In this document: one piece after another, positions 25,640 to 35,624 of the stretch
Layout of the letters: every line of letters starts with the position of its first letter
How positions within the stretch are numbered: the stretch's first letter is position 1
NCBI GenBank assembly: GCA_022821495.1
Contig: JAJEDN010000048.1
Coordinates: forward strand, 1 to 59,620
Origin: Candidatus Poribacteria bacterium
Lineage (GTDB): Bacteria; Poribacteria; WGA-4E; WGA-3G
Direction of reading: 5' to 3'
DNA length: 59,620 nucleotides
Notes under the pieces: model-generated
Databases searched by the model: none
What the model was told of the DNA's origin: nothing
The model's input: only the letters and a program-made list of their open reading frames with translations
Position numbers and translations under genes: made by a program

Positions 25640-28042
25640 ATGGCCGCGCAATCCAATTCTGCAGATTTCTGGTATACATTTCTCGACTCACTTTACAATG
25701 AAGGACTCTCAGGAAATGAATTGAAGGAGATAGACGGGGAGACACAGGAGAAACTCCTTGCTTACTTTAAAACGGAGATTGAAGAGGGGACCTCTGACGG
25801 ACAGACGGCGCTCCCGCCGGGTCTTCACGACTACTTTTGGCGTTTTTCTGAAGAAATGCGATCAAAGTTAAAAGTGTTAGCCGAAGGTATTCTTGAAACG
25901 GATCCGGGCAACAACGCGGCAACTGTATTCTTGGCAATGGTAACGGCTGCTTGTAGGAATCCCGAATATCAGTTGTTTTTAGAGAAAGCAATGGCATTGG
26001 TACCGAAGGACCCTTGTGTGAATTTGTTTTTCATTAATGAGTACAGGGGACACCACGGTTTCTTTGGGCGCGTCAGCGAACAAGAAAAAGTCCTGATCGC
26101 GCTTGAAAACCTATATCAATGGGCAAAGCAGCAAGACGATACGTCATACTATCGAGATGCGAAGTCTGCTTATCGACAGCACAGAATAACTCCCTACGCA
26201 GTCTATCAGCGACTTAAGACATCCGAGGGAGGCTATGCTTCGGATCAGGGTGAGCAACTCAGTCCCTTGATTAAGAAATGTAGGACATTGCTACTCGAAG
26301 AGCAGACAGCGTTCCAGAAAGACTTGGTTCAAGAATCAGCTAATGAGTGCGACTTAGGTGATGAAACGACCAAAGATGCAGATTTCTGGAATACCTATCT
26401 TGATTCACTGGAAGATCGTGGGCTTTCAATGCCTTGGTGGGAACTCACGTCGAAGGTTCAGGAACAACTTTTGGATTACTTCAAGGCGAGGATTGAAGCA
26501 GGCGTTGTTGATGGCAAAACGACTCTGCCCCCGCAGCTTCCTGAGTACGTTTCACGTTTCCCTGAAGCCATGCATTTGGAACTCCGAGAGTTCTCTGAAG
26601 AGGTGCTCGAAAAGCAACCGAACAACGGCGCGGCGGCAAAGATGTTGTCAATCATTGTCTGGGAAGATAAACACACCTTTAATGGTGAAAAAGATAAGGA
26701 CCTTCTATTCCTTGAACAGGTGATGACGCTGGTCCCTAAGGATACCGAAACCTGTTTCCTTGCAATTAACCATTACAGGGAATTTTTAGATCCGTTGTTT
26801 GAATTGACGCTTACTGCACTCGAAAGGCTGTTTGCGAGGGCGAAGCAACACGATGAATCTGAATTGTATCACTGGCTGGCAAAACTTTACAAGGATGCAG
26901 GGAGAACGCCTTGCTACATTTATCGGAATCTGACGAAAAGTCCCGAGGAAAACGCTGAACTGCTTGCGCGGTGTAAGCCTCTGATTTTTGAAGTGCAGCA
27001 CGCTTTTCAGCAACGGCTCGAACAAGAACCGGACGATTGGTACGCTTTACGCGGCCTCAGCGATATCTATGAAATATTGGGTGAAACTGAATCAGCAGAA
27101 AAATACCCGTGGACAGGGCATTCAGAGGTAAAGGTCGCGTGGGATCAGACAGCATGGGTTGGTAAAGCACTCCCGGATTTTTCAGCGGTGGCACTTGATG
27201 GCACACCGGTTTCATTCTCGGATTACCGCGGCAAAATGGTGCTTCTTAATTTCTGTGCAAAATGGTGTGGTTTTTGCGCGCCAGAGATGCCGCATATTAA
27301 GGAAGCATACGAGCAGTATCACAAGCATGGCTTTGACGTTATCGGTGTGAGTCTGGACGAAAATGAGGCGGAACTCCGCGAATTTATTGAAGAGCATAAC
27401 ATCCCGTGGCTCCAGATTTTTGATGGAAAAGGGTGGGAGAGTGAACTTGCGCGGTATTTCGGTATTAATAGTGTGCCTTCACAATGGCTCATTGATCGAG
27501 ATGGCAAGATTCTCTCGGTTAGTACCAGAGGTGAACAACTCGGGCAACTCATAAAGTGGACTGAACTCACACGAGTTGGGAGAGAGGTCCCAGACTTCTC
27601 AGCAGTCTCTGTAGATGGGGATCCCATTTTGCTCTCGGCGCACCGAGGGAAGGTTGTCCTCCTCTATTTTTGGAGATCAAGTGACTACTGTGAAGCCGAA
27701 TTAACTGCCATGAATGTGATCTACCAAAGGTACCATGACAAAGGTTTTGAGATTGTCGGTGTTAACGTTACAGGATGGAACAATGAAGATGCACTGCGCA
27801 ACTACATCGGTGAGAGAGGGTGTCTAGGACAGCATATCTATGATGATGGTGGACGACAGGGACCCCTGGCTCAGCAGTTCGGTCTCGCGTCGGAGCGACT
27901 GGCTTCCGTGGTTACGCTCCCAGCAGTCGTACTAATTGATACCGATGGAAAAGTGATTGAGGCGCGGTGTGGGAAGGTGTATTCGACTGAAGCATGGGCG
28001 GAAAGATTGGAGAAGCTCGTTGCGGCTCACCTACCGCGCTGA
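25640..28042 (+). CDS. Large TPR/double-thioredoxin protein
   Basis: This 800-residue cytoplasmic protein lacks a signal peptide. It has two copies of the D-F-W-x-T-x-L-D-S-L-x-x-x-G-L domain seen in the 21738 protein (about residues 9-100 and 249-340), each followed by a helical part. Near residue 520 begins the first TlpA/AhpC-like thioredoxin domain, with CAKWCGFC at about 539-546. The second thioredoxin domain (about 645-795) has WRSSDYCEAE where a C-x-x-C should be, so it has only one cysteine and is probably not a disulfide reductase, or acts as a peroxiredoxin-like or structural copy. The gene is flanked by terminators. GGAGGAG precedes the ATG. Confidence 0.8.
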   Translation: MAAQSNSADFWYTFLDSLYNEGLSGNELKEIDGETQEKLLAYFKTEIEEGTSDGQTALPPGLHDYFWRFSEEMRSKLKVLAEGILETDPGNNAATVFLAMVTAACRNPEYQLFLEKAMALVPKDPCVNLFFINEYRGHHGFFGRVSEQEKVLIALENLYQWAKQQDDTSYYRDAKSAYRQHRITPYAVYQRLKTSEGGYASDQGEQLSPLIKKCRTLLLEEQTAFQKDLVQESANECDLGDETTKDADFWNTYLDSLEDRGLSMPWWELTSKVQEQLLDYFKARIEAGVVDGKTTLPPQLPEYVSRFPEAMHLELREFSEEVLEKQPNNGAAAKMLSIIVWEDKHTFNGEKDKDLLFLEQVMTLVPKDTETCFLAINHYREFLDPLFELTLTALERLFARAKQHDESELYHWLAKLYKDAGRTPCYIYRNLTKSPEENAELLARCKPLIFEVQHAFQQRLEQEPDDWYALRGLSDIYEILGETESAEKYPWTGHSEVKVAWDQTAWVGKALPDFSAVALDGTPVSFSDYRGKMVLLNFCAKWCGFCAPEMPHIKEAYEQYHKHGFDVIGVSLDENEAELREFIEEHNIPWLQIFDGKGWESELARYFGINSVPSQWLIDRDGKILSVSTRGEQLGQLIKWTELTRVGREVPDFSAVSVDGDPILLSAHRGKVVLLYFWRSSDYCEAELTAMNVIYQRYHDKGFEIVGVNVTGWNNEDALRNYIGERGCLGQHIYDDGGRQGPLAQQFGLASERLASVVTLPAVVLIDTDGKVIEARCGKVYSTEAWAERLEKLVAAHLPR

Positions 28043-28065
28043 TGTGTGTATATGCTTTAAGCAAA

Positions 28066-28100
28066 AGACAAGCCCCGAGTAGCCGGGGCTTGTCTTTTTT
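28066..28100 (+). terminator. Rho-independent terminator after the thioredoxin protein
   Basis: A perfect 12-bp stem, AGACAAGCCCCG (28066-28077) with CGGGGCTTGTCT (28084-28095), is followed by TTTTTT. It may also serve the tRNA genes arriving from the opposite strand, since the stem is preceded by A-rich sequence. Confidence 0.88.
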
Positions 28101-28109
28101 GCGCTAAAA

Positions 28110-28184
28110 TACCCCCGACGAGATTTGAACTCGTGTCGCCGCCGTGAAAGGGCGGTGTCCTTGGCCAGGCTAGACGACGGGGGC
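28110..28184 (-). tRNA. tRNA-Glu (UUC anticodon)
   Basis: The minus strand folds into a normal cloverleaf: acceptor GCCCCCG pairs with CGGGGGU, the anticodon arm CCGCC-CUUUCAC-GGCGG carries UUC, and the T-arm contains GTTCAAAT. The discriminator is A. No CCA is encoded. It lies downstream of tRNA-Lys on the same strand. Confidence 0.93.
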
Positions 28185-28212
28185 GTAAGAATGTGAGCCG
28201 TACATTTCAATT

Positions 28213-28286
28213 CCACATTGGTTCGATTAGAAGTCTCTGCTTCTTTTTCACCGCGTTTGCTTCGTCCACATTAGTTCGATTAGAAG
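28213..28286. repeat. Direct repeat between the tRNA genes
   Basis: CCACATTGGTTCGATTAGAAG (28213-28233) and CCACATTAGTTCGATTAGAAG (28266-28286) differ at one base and are 53 bases apart. The GTTCGATT core looks like a T-loop, so they may be leftovers of tRNA rearrangement. Confidence 0.5.
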
Positions 28287-28295
28287 GAAAGTGAA

Positions 28296-28368
28296 TGAGC
28301 CGTACAGGAATCGAACCTGTGACCACCTGATTAAAAGTCAGATGCTCTACCTGCTGAGCTAACGGCTC
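28296..28368 (-). tRNA. tRNA-Lys (UUU anticodon)
   Basis: The minus strand gives acceptor GAGCCGU pairing with ACGGCUC, a D-arm TAGCTCAGCAGGTAGAGCA, the anticodon loop CUUUUAA with UUU, and the T-arm CAGGTTCGATTCCTG. It is 73 bases with an A discriminator and no encoded CCA. It is the first gene after the promoter at 28388-28416. Confidence 0.95.
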
Positions 28369-28387
28369 AAACGTATAACAAATTTTA

Positions 28388-28416
28388 ATAATACCACACT
28401 TTTAAGCAGATGTCAA
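28388..28416 (-). promoter_or_regulatory. Sigma70-type promoter of the tRNA-Lys/tRNA-Glu unit
   Basis: On the minus strand TTGACA (28411-28416) and TATTAT (28388-28393) are separated by exactly 17 bases. The tRNA-Lys gene begins 20 bases after the -10 box. Confidence 0.8.
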
Positions 28417-28469
28417 ATTAAAATGAAAAAAATCGCAGAGGTTCCCAATTATCAGTCGTCCGTAATCAA

Positions 28470-29815
<1,346 letters not shown>

Positions 29816-29920
29816 GCCGCGCGATGTCTGTCCGCGGCTTCGTGCTACGCGTTATAATAAGACGCATGATTAATGGGACGCTGTTAATGACGGGTTTAAA
29901 CCCGACCTGCGGTGAATGGG

Positions 29921-29950
29921 GCTCGCATTAAATTTTGCGAATATGCGAGC
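29921..29950. repeat. Hairpin downstream of rpsI
   Basis: GCTCGCAT (29921-29928) pairs perfectly with ATGCGAGC (29943-29950). It lies 13 bases after the rpsI stop codon. There is no T run in the rpsI direction, so it is at best a weak terminator or a 3' stabilising structure. Confidence 0.4.
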
Positions 29951-29962
29951 AAGTCGGTAATT

Positions 29963-30358
29963 TTAACGCTTAGAGAATTGAAAGCGTGCGCGCGCGCCTT
30001 TTTGTCCGTACTTCTTACGCTCAACCATTCGCGGATCGCGAGTCAGAAATCCTGCTTTTTTCAAGGAAGCCTTCAGGGATTCATCCGCTTTGACGAGTGC
30101 ACGTGCGAGTCCGTGAGAGATTGCACCTGCCTGTCCGGTATGTCCGCCGCCTTTTACATTGACGTGAACAGCAAACTCACCACTTCTTTCAACATGCTCA
30201 ATCGGGCGTTGCGCTGCCTGCCAATGGTCGGCACGTTGGAAGTATTCCTGAATCGGTCGCTTATTGACGGTAATCCCAGCTTCACCACCGGGGATGATCC
30301 GGACACGCGCGACTGAGGTTTTACGTCTGCCCGTTCCCCAGAATTGTTCAATAGCCAT
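29963..30358 (-). CDS. rpsI: 30S ribosomal protein S9
   Basis: This 131-residue small-subunit protein starts MAIEQFWGTGRRKTSVARVR, the conserved opening of S9, and ends KKYGQKGARARFQFSKR, with the basic tail that reaches the ribosomal P site. VHVNVKGGGHTGQAGAISHGLARAL is the central family motif. I choose ATG 30358; a TTG at 30376 is the only upstream option. It follows rplM by about 57 bases, the standard L13-S9 operon order. Confidence 0.96.
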   Translation of the reverse strand: MAIEQFWGTGRRKTSVARVRIIPGGEAGITVNKRPIQEYFQRADHWQAAQRPIEHVERSGEFAVHVNVKGGGHTGQAGAISHGLARALVKADESLKASLKKAGFLTRDPRMVERKKYGQKGARARFQFSKR

Positions 30359-30415
30359 ACTGCTGATATTCTCCAAAGTTGTAGAACGCTTTCTAATAGC
30401 GCGCCCTCAACTCAA

Positions 30416-30853
30416 TTAAAACGTTAAGACTTCCGGTTCCTGTGCTTGGTGCGGATGAGACGGACCCGAGTAAACTTTGAGCCCTTTCATGAGTTGTCTG
30501 CCCAGGTTACTCTTCGGGAGCATCCCCTTGACAGCGTCCATGATAATCGCTTCCGGCTTCAGGTTCATCTGCTCATCAAAGGTCCGGTATTTATCACCAC
30601 CCGGGTAACCGCTATGCCTAAAATAGACTTTCTGTTCCCTTTTCTTCCCTGTGACGTGTACCTTCTCCGCATTAACAACAGCAACGCGAAAACCTAAGTC
30701 CGCGTGAGGTGTGAACCGCGGGTCATTCTTTCCGCGCAGCACTTGTGCAATGCGGGATGCCAAACGCCCGAGTGTCTGTCCCTCCGCGTCTACCACATAC
30801 CATTTAATGTCTTTACCTGTTTTCGGAAAATAGGTTTTCGTTTTCAGTACCAT
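30416..30853 (-). CDS. rplM: 50S ribosomal protein L13
   Basis: This 145-residue large-subunit protein has the family's [33 protein letters not shown] opening and [53 protein letters not shown] in the second half. Length is normal. GAGGGATAGGG lies upstream of the ATG. It is the first gene of the rplM-rpsI operon, with a perfect consensus promoter about 145 bases upstream. The long leader could carry autoregulation by L13, but I see no specific structure. Confidence 0.96.
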   Translation of the reverse strand: MVLKTKTYFPKTGKDIKWYVVDAEGQTLGRLASRIAQVLRGKNDPRFTPHADLGFRVAVVNAEKVHVTGKKREQKVYFRHSGYPGGDKYRTFDEQMNLKPEAIIMDAVKGMLPKSNLGRQLMKGLKVYSGPSHPHQAQEPEVLTF

Positions 30854-30996
30854 GATTCCCTATCCCTCTAAACAAATTTAGCGCAGGCGCGACTAAATTC
30901 GTTTTCTCTTTACATTACTTTTTCTATCTTATTGTTCGCGTTCGGTTTTTTTAATAGACAAAGTGTTTACACAATTTGCGAACCTAACCGCATAAT

Positions 30997-31025
30997 ATTA
31001 TATCATGAAAGTGGGCGTTTGTCAA
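30997..31025 (-). promoter_or_regulatory. Consensus promoter of rplM-rpsI
   Basis: On the minus strand a perfect TTGACA (31020-31025) and a perfect TATAAT (30997-31002) are separated by exactly 17 bases. The expected transcript starts near 30990 and has a leader of about 137 bases before rplM. Confidence 0.88.
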
Positions 31026-31237
31026 ATTTTTATGGGCATCGGGTGTGTGAAGTCTTCAAGGTGTCCGCACCGGAGAAGGCACCCTAATTTTTTTTGTACG
31101 CAAAAATCTGCGTCATATTTTTAGGGGCTGTCGGTTTAGATTCCGGGGCGTGCGATGACATAGGTGGCATCTCGAAATCCGAAGACACCGCGATAGGTGC
31201 GATCACCGAATCGCGATTTTTCGATTTTGGTTTAAAA

Positions 31238-31311
31238 ATGTGACGTAAATGTGACGTTTGTAACGTCACATGTGACGTGCAGAACCCGCGTGGTGCCTGG
31301 AAATGTGACGT
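31238..31311. promoter_or_regulatory. Array of ATGTGACGT sites
   Basis: ATGTGACGT occurs at 31238-31246, 31249-31257, 31270-31278 and 31303-31311, and once inverted at 31263-31271. The central ACGTCACATGTGACGT (31263-31278) is a perfect 16-base palindrome. This looks like clustered binding sites for a dimeric regulator, although a degenerate coding repeat (frame 31084-31269) is an alternative. Confidence 0.45.
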
Positions 31312-31363
31312 GAATTCGCGTTTTTTTTACTGAGGTTTATCCTTTCTGTTTGGATCGTTCGTT

Positions 31364-31550
31364 TTTATGGTAGATTTTAGAATTACTTATACATTCTTAA
31401 TGCTAAAGTCAACCCCCTAAAGAATCAACGGTATGAATGCCTTATGGGCATTCACCGCCCCTTATCAGGGGGACTTTGAAGACTTTGCGAAGGACAGAGT
31501 TATTGATAAATGTCAACTTATTTCTATAATTCACCATAGTAAGCATTGCT
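31364..31550 (-). repeat. Dispersed palindromic element, copy B
   Basis: Read on the minus strand this matches copy A at 572-690: CTATGGTGAATTATA, then AATAAGTTGAC, TTTATCAATAAC and CTGTCCTTC, then the CCCCTGATAAGGGG core. Copy B carries an extra GGTGAATGCCCATAAGGCATTC hairpin-like insertion within the core. The outer end, TATGGTAGATTTTAGAATTACTTATACA, recurs alone near 59437. Confidence 0.6.
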
Positions 31551-31795
31551 CACCGCTGGCGTTGCATTCTAAATCACGTGTTAATTATACGACAGTATTT
31601 CGGTGTCATCAAACAGAAAATGCGTCAACATATTGCGATTCTATTGTTTTTTAATGTATATTCAATTTTTGTGCATTTTTTGGATTGTTTGGGACGGGAT
31701 TTGTGGGAGTTAGTGAAAAATGTGGATTGCCTTTGGGCGAGTCAGAGAAAAAATCTAAAATACAAACACCTCTTGGGTTCTAAACTTGAGAACGG

Positions 31796-32854
31796 TTAAT
31801 CTACTGGCATTGCGTGCGGCGGGATTTCTACACCTTGCTCACGCCAAAATTTGTACGCCCCGCGATGCAGCGGAATCACGAACGCTTTCGCGCCGTTTTC
31901 TATCGTCATATCTGCTGCCGCTTGATTGACCAGCAGCATCGCCTGATGTCCCTCTGCTGAGTAAATGTGTTTTAGAATAGTATAAATCGTCTCTTCACTC
32001 ACCGCTTTATTCGCGATGAGGACAGTCGGCATCAAAATAGTCTTTACGGATTTAACTTTCCCGTCATACGCCCCTTCTGGCAAAGCACCAGAGAGATAAA
32101 ACGGATATTTTTCATAGAAACCATACTTTTGGGCAGGTGTGTCCAAATCAAGCATCCGGATGGATTTAATCGTTGTCAATTCGATAACAGCACTATTCGG
32201 CACGCTCACAAGCCATTGGAAACCTTCGACCTGTCCATTTTGAAGTGCCTCAGCCGCTGCAGTGCCACCCTTGTAAATCGGTGTGAATTTTCCCCAGATA
32301 CCCGCGAGTTTTGTCAACCGCTCCAACGTTTGGGCAGTGCCAGAACCGCTTGCCCCTGTAGCGATTTTTTTCCCGACAATATCTTCAAACTGATGAACAT
32401 CGCTGTTCGCTAACGTTGAAAACTGGTCGTAGGCGATAAAAAGGAGCGTTACGACACGGATATTGGTCTTCGCGCCCTCTTCAGCAAAAATCTCTTTGCC
32501 GTGATAACCGAGATAACCTTCAGCAGCGAAAACGACACCGAGGGCTTCTGGATCGTCATTCACACGCCGTGTATTTTCGACCGAACCCGCAGAGCCATCA
32601 ACAGATATTTTCAGATGCGGTTCATGTTTTGTGACGACTTGGCGAATGCCGCCAGCGAATTGTGAAAAACTACCACCGATCACGCCACCGAGAATTGAGA
32701 GCCATTCCTTCTCCTGAGATGCAGTGTCAGCGGACTTTGGTTTTTCAGTTGACTGTTTGTCACTACAACCGTAGAGGACAAGAGCGGTAATTAGGGCAAC
32801 ACATATAAATAGATATGGTAAATTGCGGGACGCGAGGTTGTTCACTGTAAACAT
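31796..32854 (-). CDS. TRAP-type TAXI family solute-binding lipoprotein
   Basis: This binding protein of 352 residues belongs to the TAXI family used by TRAP transporters (glutamate-type or other acidic ligands). I choose ATG 32854 because AAAGGAAA lies upstream and the product then starts with a signal peptide; the lipobox L-Y-G-C is at about residue 27. Family motifs include ILGGVIGGSFSQFAGGIRQVV, KISVDGSAGSVENTRRVNDDPEALGVVFAAEGYLGYHG and IATGASGSGTAQTLERL. No TRAP permease is encoded in the window, so it is an orphan or works with a permease elsewhere. Confidence 0.87.
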   Translation of the reverse strand: MFTVNNLASRNLPYLFICVALITALVLYGCSDKQSTEKPKSADTASQEKEWLSILGGVIGGSFSQFAGGIRQVVTKHEPHLKISVDGSAGSVENTRRVNDDPEALGVVFAAEGYLGYHGKEIFAEEGAKTNIRVVTLLFIAYDQFSTLANSDVHQFEDIVGKKIATGASGSGTAQTLERLTKLAGIWGKFTPIYKGGTAAAEALQNGQVEGFQWLVSVPNSAVIELTTIKSIRMLDLDTPAQKYGFYEKYPFYLSGALPEGAYDGKVKSVKTILMPTVLIANKAVSEETIYTILKHIYSAEGHQAMLLVNQAAADMTIENGAKAFVIPLHRGAYKFWREQGVEIPPHAMPVD

Positions 32855-32922
32855 AGGGTTTCCTTTTTCGTTTGCAATTTGTACAACGAGTTTCGGCTCG
32901 CAAGCGATGATGGTTTGTAAGA

Positions 32923-32951
32923 ATGATACCAAATATCTCGCTATATTTCAA
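32923..32951 (-). promoter_or_regulatory. Sigma70-type promoter of the TAXI gene
   Basis: On the minus strand TTGAAA (32946-32951) and TATCAT (32923-32928) are 17 bases apart, about 70 bases upstream of ATG 32854. Confidence 0.6.
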
Positions 32952-33101
32952 ATGTTTTCTGGTTTGGAGCGAGGTATGCAGTTTACCAGACGTTTTGTAT
33001 ACAAGGCTCCGGTGACCGGTTAAATTTTCTTGATAATTGTTCAGACAACTGTTAGACTATAATCGTGAAAGGTGAGAAAACGAAAAGGAGACTAAAAAAC
33101 A

Positions 33102-34361
33102 GTGAAACGCTTCTGCTCATATCTATTAGTGGTAGGACTCAGTTTAGGTTTCATCATCTGTCCTATTGTCGTTAGTGAAGCTGCATCGAAGAAACGAATT
33201 GCGGTGCTCTATTTCGAGGACAACAGTCGCTTTGATTCCCCGACCGGATGTGGGTGTATACCTGGGTTTATAGGAAATATTTTTAGTTCAAAAAAACGAT
33301 GGGATTTAGAGGCAGGATTTGCCAGAATGCTGAATCGGAAACTTGTTGAAACAAACATGTATGAACCGATCAGTAAGGATGAACTCTTAGATGCCATGGC
33401 AGTTATGACGCTCTCGCGACATAACTTGAAAAGACTGAAACAAGAACAGCGCGCTACGCTTGCGAAGCATCTCAATGCTGATGTAATTGCGATAGGCAAG
33501 ATTCGCCAGTTCAATCAGGAACGGTTCCGAACCAGTGCTTCGCGGACCCTACGAGAAGGCGGACGCAGAGCACCACAAGGACCAGGCACTGCAAGTTACA
33601 CGGCACCAGTCATTTTGCGTGGATCGATACACCGGGTCGCAATTAAACTGGAGATGAAATTTTACAATGCATCCGGCGATCTCATTGCTGAACCGCGAAT
33701 TTCTGCTGTCCGTGATCATACGTATGGTGCCACAAAATTCGCCTCCCTTGAAGCAAGTATGACTGAGGAAGGAACGAACCTCACATTTGGTCAGACATCC
33801 GACAAACAGCGGAGAAATCCACGCCCGATTGTTAAGCCGACTGAACTTAATGAAATCAAGTTTGCGAGTGCTCAATATGACAGAACACTTTTCGGGGTGG
33901 TAACGAATGAAGTGTTGATTAAAGTCGTTCTTGCACTCCGAGATAATGTTGGTCCCAATTTCATTACACCTTGGGAATCACAACCCGCAACTGCCGAAAA
34001 AGGTGAGAAAGATGCTTCAGCAGGAACAGGGGGACCCATCAAAGGGAAGATTCAGTATGTTGATAATGAGAACCCGGATAAGATCTATGTCAGCATCGGA
34101 TCCAACAGGGGCATTGCTATCAATCAGGAGTTTGCTGTCTTCACCAAAGGTAAGCCGGTACGAGATATAGATACCGGTGAAGTTCTAACACACGTGCCTA
34201 AAAAGATTGGGACCTTAGCGGTCTCCGAAATTCTGACAGATAAGGTCTCTGTCTTCCGCGTTGTTAATATAGCGGAACCGCTCAAAATCGGCGATGTCGT
34301 CAGCCAAGATACGCCGGAAACCCCGGCTTCTGAAACGGATACACCAGAAAAACAGGAGTAA
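33102..34361 (+). CDS. CsgG-like curli assembly/secretion lipoprotein-family protein
   Basis: This 419-residue protein starts at GTG 33102, with AAAGGAG upstream. It has a signal peptide (KRFCSYLLVVGLSLGFIICPIVVSEA) and then ASKKRIAVLYFEDNSRFDSP, the usual opening of CsgG/HfaB-like proteins. MLNRKLVETNMYEPISKDELLDAMA and LAKHLNADVIAIGKIRQFNQE also fit that family. The C-terminal part from about residue 300 (IQYVDNENPDKIYVSIGSNRGIAINQEFAVFTKGKPV) resembles a FlgT-like or SH3-like domain. CsgG proteins form outer-membrane export pores; no curli subunit or CsgE/F partner is visible here. The lack of a lipobox Cys is a difference from E. coli CsgG. Confidence 0.72.
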   Translation: MKRFCSYLLVVGLSLGFIICPIVVSEAASKKRIAVLYFEDNSRFDSPTGCGCIPGFIGNIFSSKKRWDLEAGFARMLNRKLVETNMYEPISKDELLDAMAVMTLSRHNLKRLKQEQRATLAKHLNADVIAIGKIRQFNQERFRTSASRTLREGGRRAPQGPGTASYTAPVILRGSIHRVAIKLEMKFYNASGDLIAEPRISAVRDHTYGATKFASLEASMTEEGTNLTFGQTSDKQRRNPRPIVKPTELNEIKFASAQYDRTLFGVVTNEVLIKVVLALRDNVGPNFITPWESQPATAEKGEKDASAGTGGPIKGKIQYVDNENPDKIYVSIGSNRGIAINQEFAVFTKGKPVRDIDTGEVLTHVPKKIGTLAVSEILTDKVSVFRVVNIAEPLKIGDVVSQDTPETPASETDTPEKQE

Positions 34362-34380
34362 CTCTTGAAAGGAGTGTAAT

Positions 34381-35463
34381 ATGAAGCACCGCTGTACTTT
34401 TACCAACCCGTTTTGGCTTCCACGCACCAACAGATGGAAAATTGGGATGAAAGCGACCTTACTTCTCAGCGTTTTAACAGCGTCTCTCGCGGTGCTCTCT
34501 GGTTGTGCTGATCAGGGTGCTAAGAAGATTAAAATCGGTCTGTCCATGGATTCGTTGCGGGTAGAACGGTGGCAGAAGGATCGGGATATTTTCACGGCTG
34601 AAGCGGGAAAACTCGGTGCCGAAGTTATCGTCCAGTCTGCTGATGGTGATGAACGGAAGCAGAATGAACAAGCCGAGAACATGATTACACAAGGTGTAGA
34701 TGTCCTCGTTGTCATTCCAAAGGATAGTGTCGCCGCTTCGCAAATTGTCCAAGCCGCGCATGCCGAAGGGATCAAAGTCATCGCTTATGACCGGTTGATC
34801 CGTGAGAGTGAACCTGACTTGTACATCTCTTTCGATAACGAACAGGTGGGATATCTCCAAGCAGAATACCTACTCCGCCAAAAGCCGAAGGGCAACTATT
34901 TTTTGCTTGGGGGCGCGCCAACCGATAATAACGCACAACTCCTTCGACAAGGACAGATGCGTGCTTTGCAAGCCGCAATTGATAGTGGCGACATCCGGTT
35001 GGTCGCAGAAGGAAAGCATTGGGCGGTCAATTGGGACCCGCGGGATGCCCTCAAGAAAGCAGAGCAGGTTTTGACGCAGACCAACAACGAGATAGACGCT
35101 GTTGTCGCCTCAAACGACGGCACGGCTGGCGGTGTTATTCAGGCACTTGAAGGACAGAATTTGGCAGGGAGCGTCCTCGTTTCGGGGCAGGATGCTGAAC
35201 TTGCAGCGTGTCAACGGATTGTCAAAGGCACGCAAACCATGACAGTTTACAAACCGATCCATCTCATCGCAACAAAAGCGGCACAGGCGGCTGTCGCCCT
35301 CGCGAAGGGCGAACCGATTGCTGAAGCGACACAGACCGTGAACAACGGAAAAATTGACGTGCCATCAATCCTTCTCACGCCTATTCAGGTTGACAAGGAC
35401 AATCTCGACGGTGCTGTGATTAAAGATGGATTTCACACGCGTGAAGCCGTTTATCAGGAATAG
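34381..35463 (+). CDS. D-xylose-type ABC binding lipoprotein
   Basis: This 360-residue Peripla_BP_4 protein of the XylF type would bind a pentose or related sugar. AAAGGAGTG upstream of ATG 34381 supports this start, and a second Met at 34447 gives a shorter signal peptide. The lipobox L-S-G-C is at about residues 39-42. The mature domain reads KIKIGLSMDSLRVERWQKDRDIFTAEAGKLGAEVIVQSADGDERKQNEQAENMITQGVDVLVVIPKD, the XylF-type opening. VLVSGQDAELAACQRIVKGTQTMTVYKPI is the hinge/ligand motif. The ATPase and XylH-type permease are missing; an OppC-like permease follows instead. Confidence 0.87.
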   Translation: MKHRCTFTNPFWLPRTNRWKIGMKATLLLSVLTASLAVLSGCADQGAKKIKIGLSMDSLRVERWQKDRDIFTAEAGKLGAEVIVQSADGDERKQNEQAENMITQGVDVLVVIPKDSVAASQIVQAAHAEGIKVIAYDRLIRESEPDLYISFDNEQVGYLQAEYLLRQKPKGNYFLLGGAPTDNNAQLLRQGQMRALQAAIDSGDIRLVAEGKHWAVNWDPRDALKKAEQVLTQTNNEIDAVVASNDGTAGGVIQALEGQNLAGSVLVSGQDAELAACQRIVKGTQTMTVYKPIHLIATKAAQAAVALAKGEPIAEATQTVNNGKIDVPSILLTPIQVDKDNLDGAVIKDGFHTREAVYQE

Positions 35464-35465
35464 TT

Positions 35466-35622
35466 TTTAGTTATAAGTTGTTGGTTATAAGTCTGGGTTG
35501 CGCGTTATCAACGGTTTCTTGCGGATACCCGGACCTCAATTCGGTAGTGGCGGTTACAAAAATGCGTTGATAACATCCGAAGTTAACTTATAACTTATAA
35601 CTGACAACCGACAACCACTGTA
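35466..35622. repeat. Inverted repeat region between XylF- and OppC-like genes
   Basis: TAGTTATAAGTTGTTGGTTATAAG at the left is matched by CTTATAACTTATAACTGACAACC at the right. Nearer the centre CGTTATCAACG (35503-35513) faces CGTTGATAAC (35565-35574). The family of TTATAACT/GATAACTGA short repeats recurs near 541, 2125, 19135 and 21541. Confidence 0.55.
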
Positions 35623-35624
35623 AT

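Larger units (their letters stand above)
31026..31795. other. Intergenic region with GTGACGT array and repeats
   Basis: About 770 bases upstream of the rplM promoter and downstream of the TAXI gene carry no convincing gene. They hold the TGTGACGT array (31238-31311), an inverted copy of the dispersed element (about 31364-31550) and AT-rich sequence. A 61-residue minus-strand frame (31084-31269) begins inside the array and could be a gene remnant. Confidence 0.55.

Noticed and set aside
31084..31269. 61-residue minus-strand frame starting in the ATGTGACGT array
   Set aside because: No good ribosome-binding site, low complexity at the start and no recognisable family; mentioned only as a possible remnant.
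31433..31799. Two short plus-strand frames after the repeat
   Set aside because: They run through the dispersed repeat and AT-rich sequence, overlap each other and have no ribosome-binding sites.
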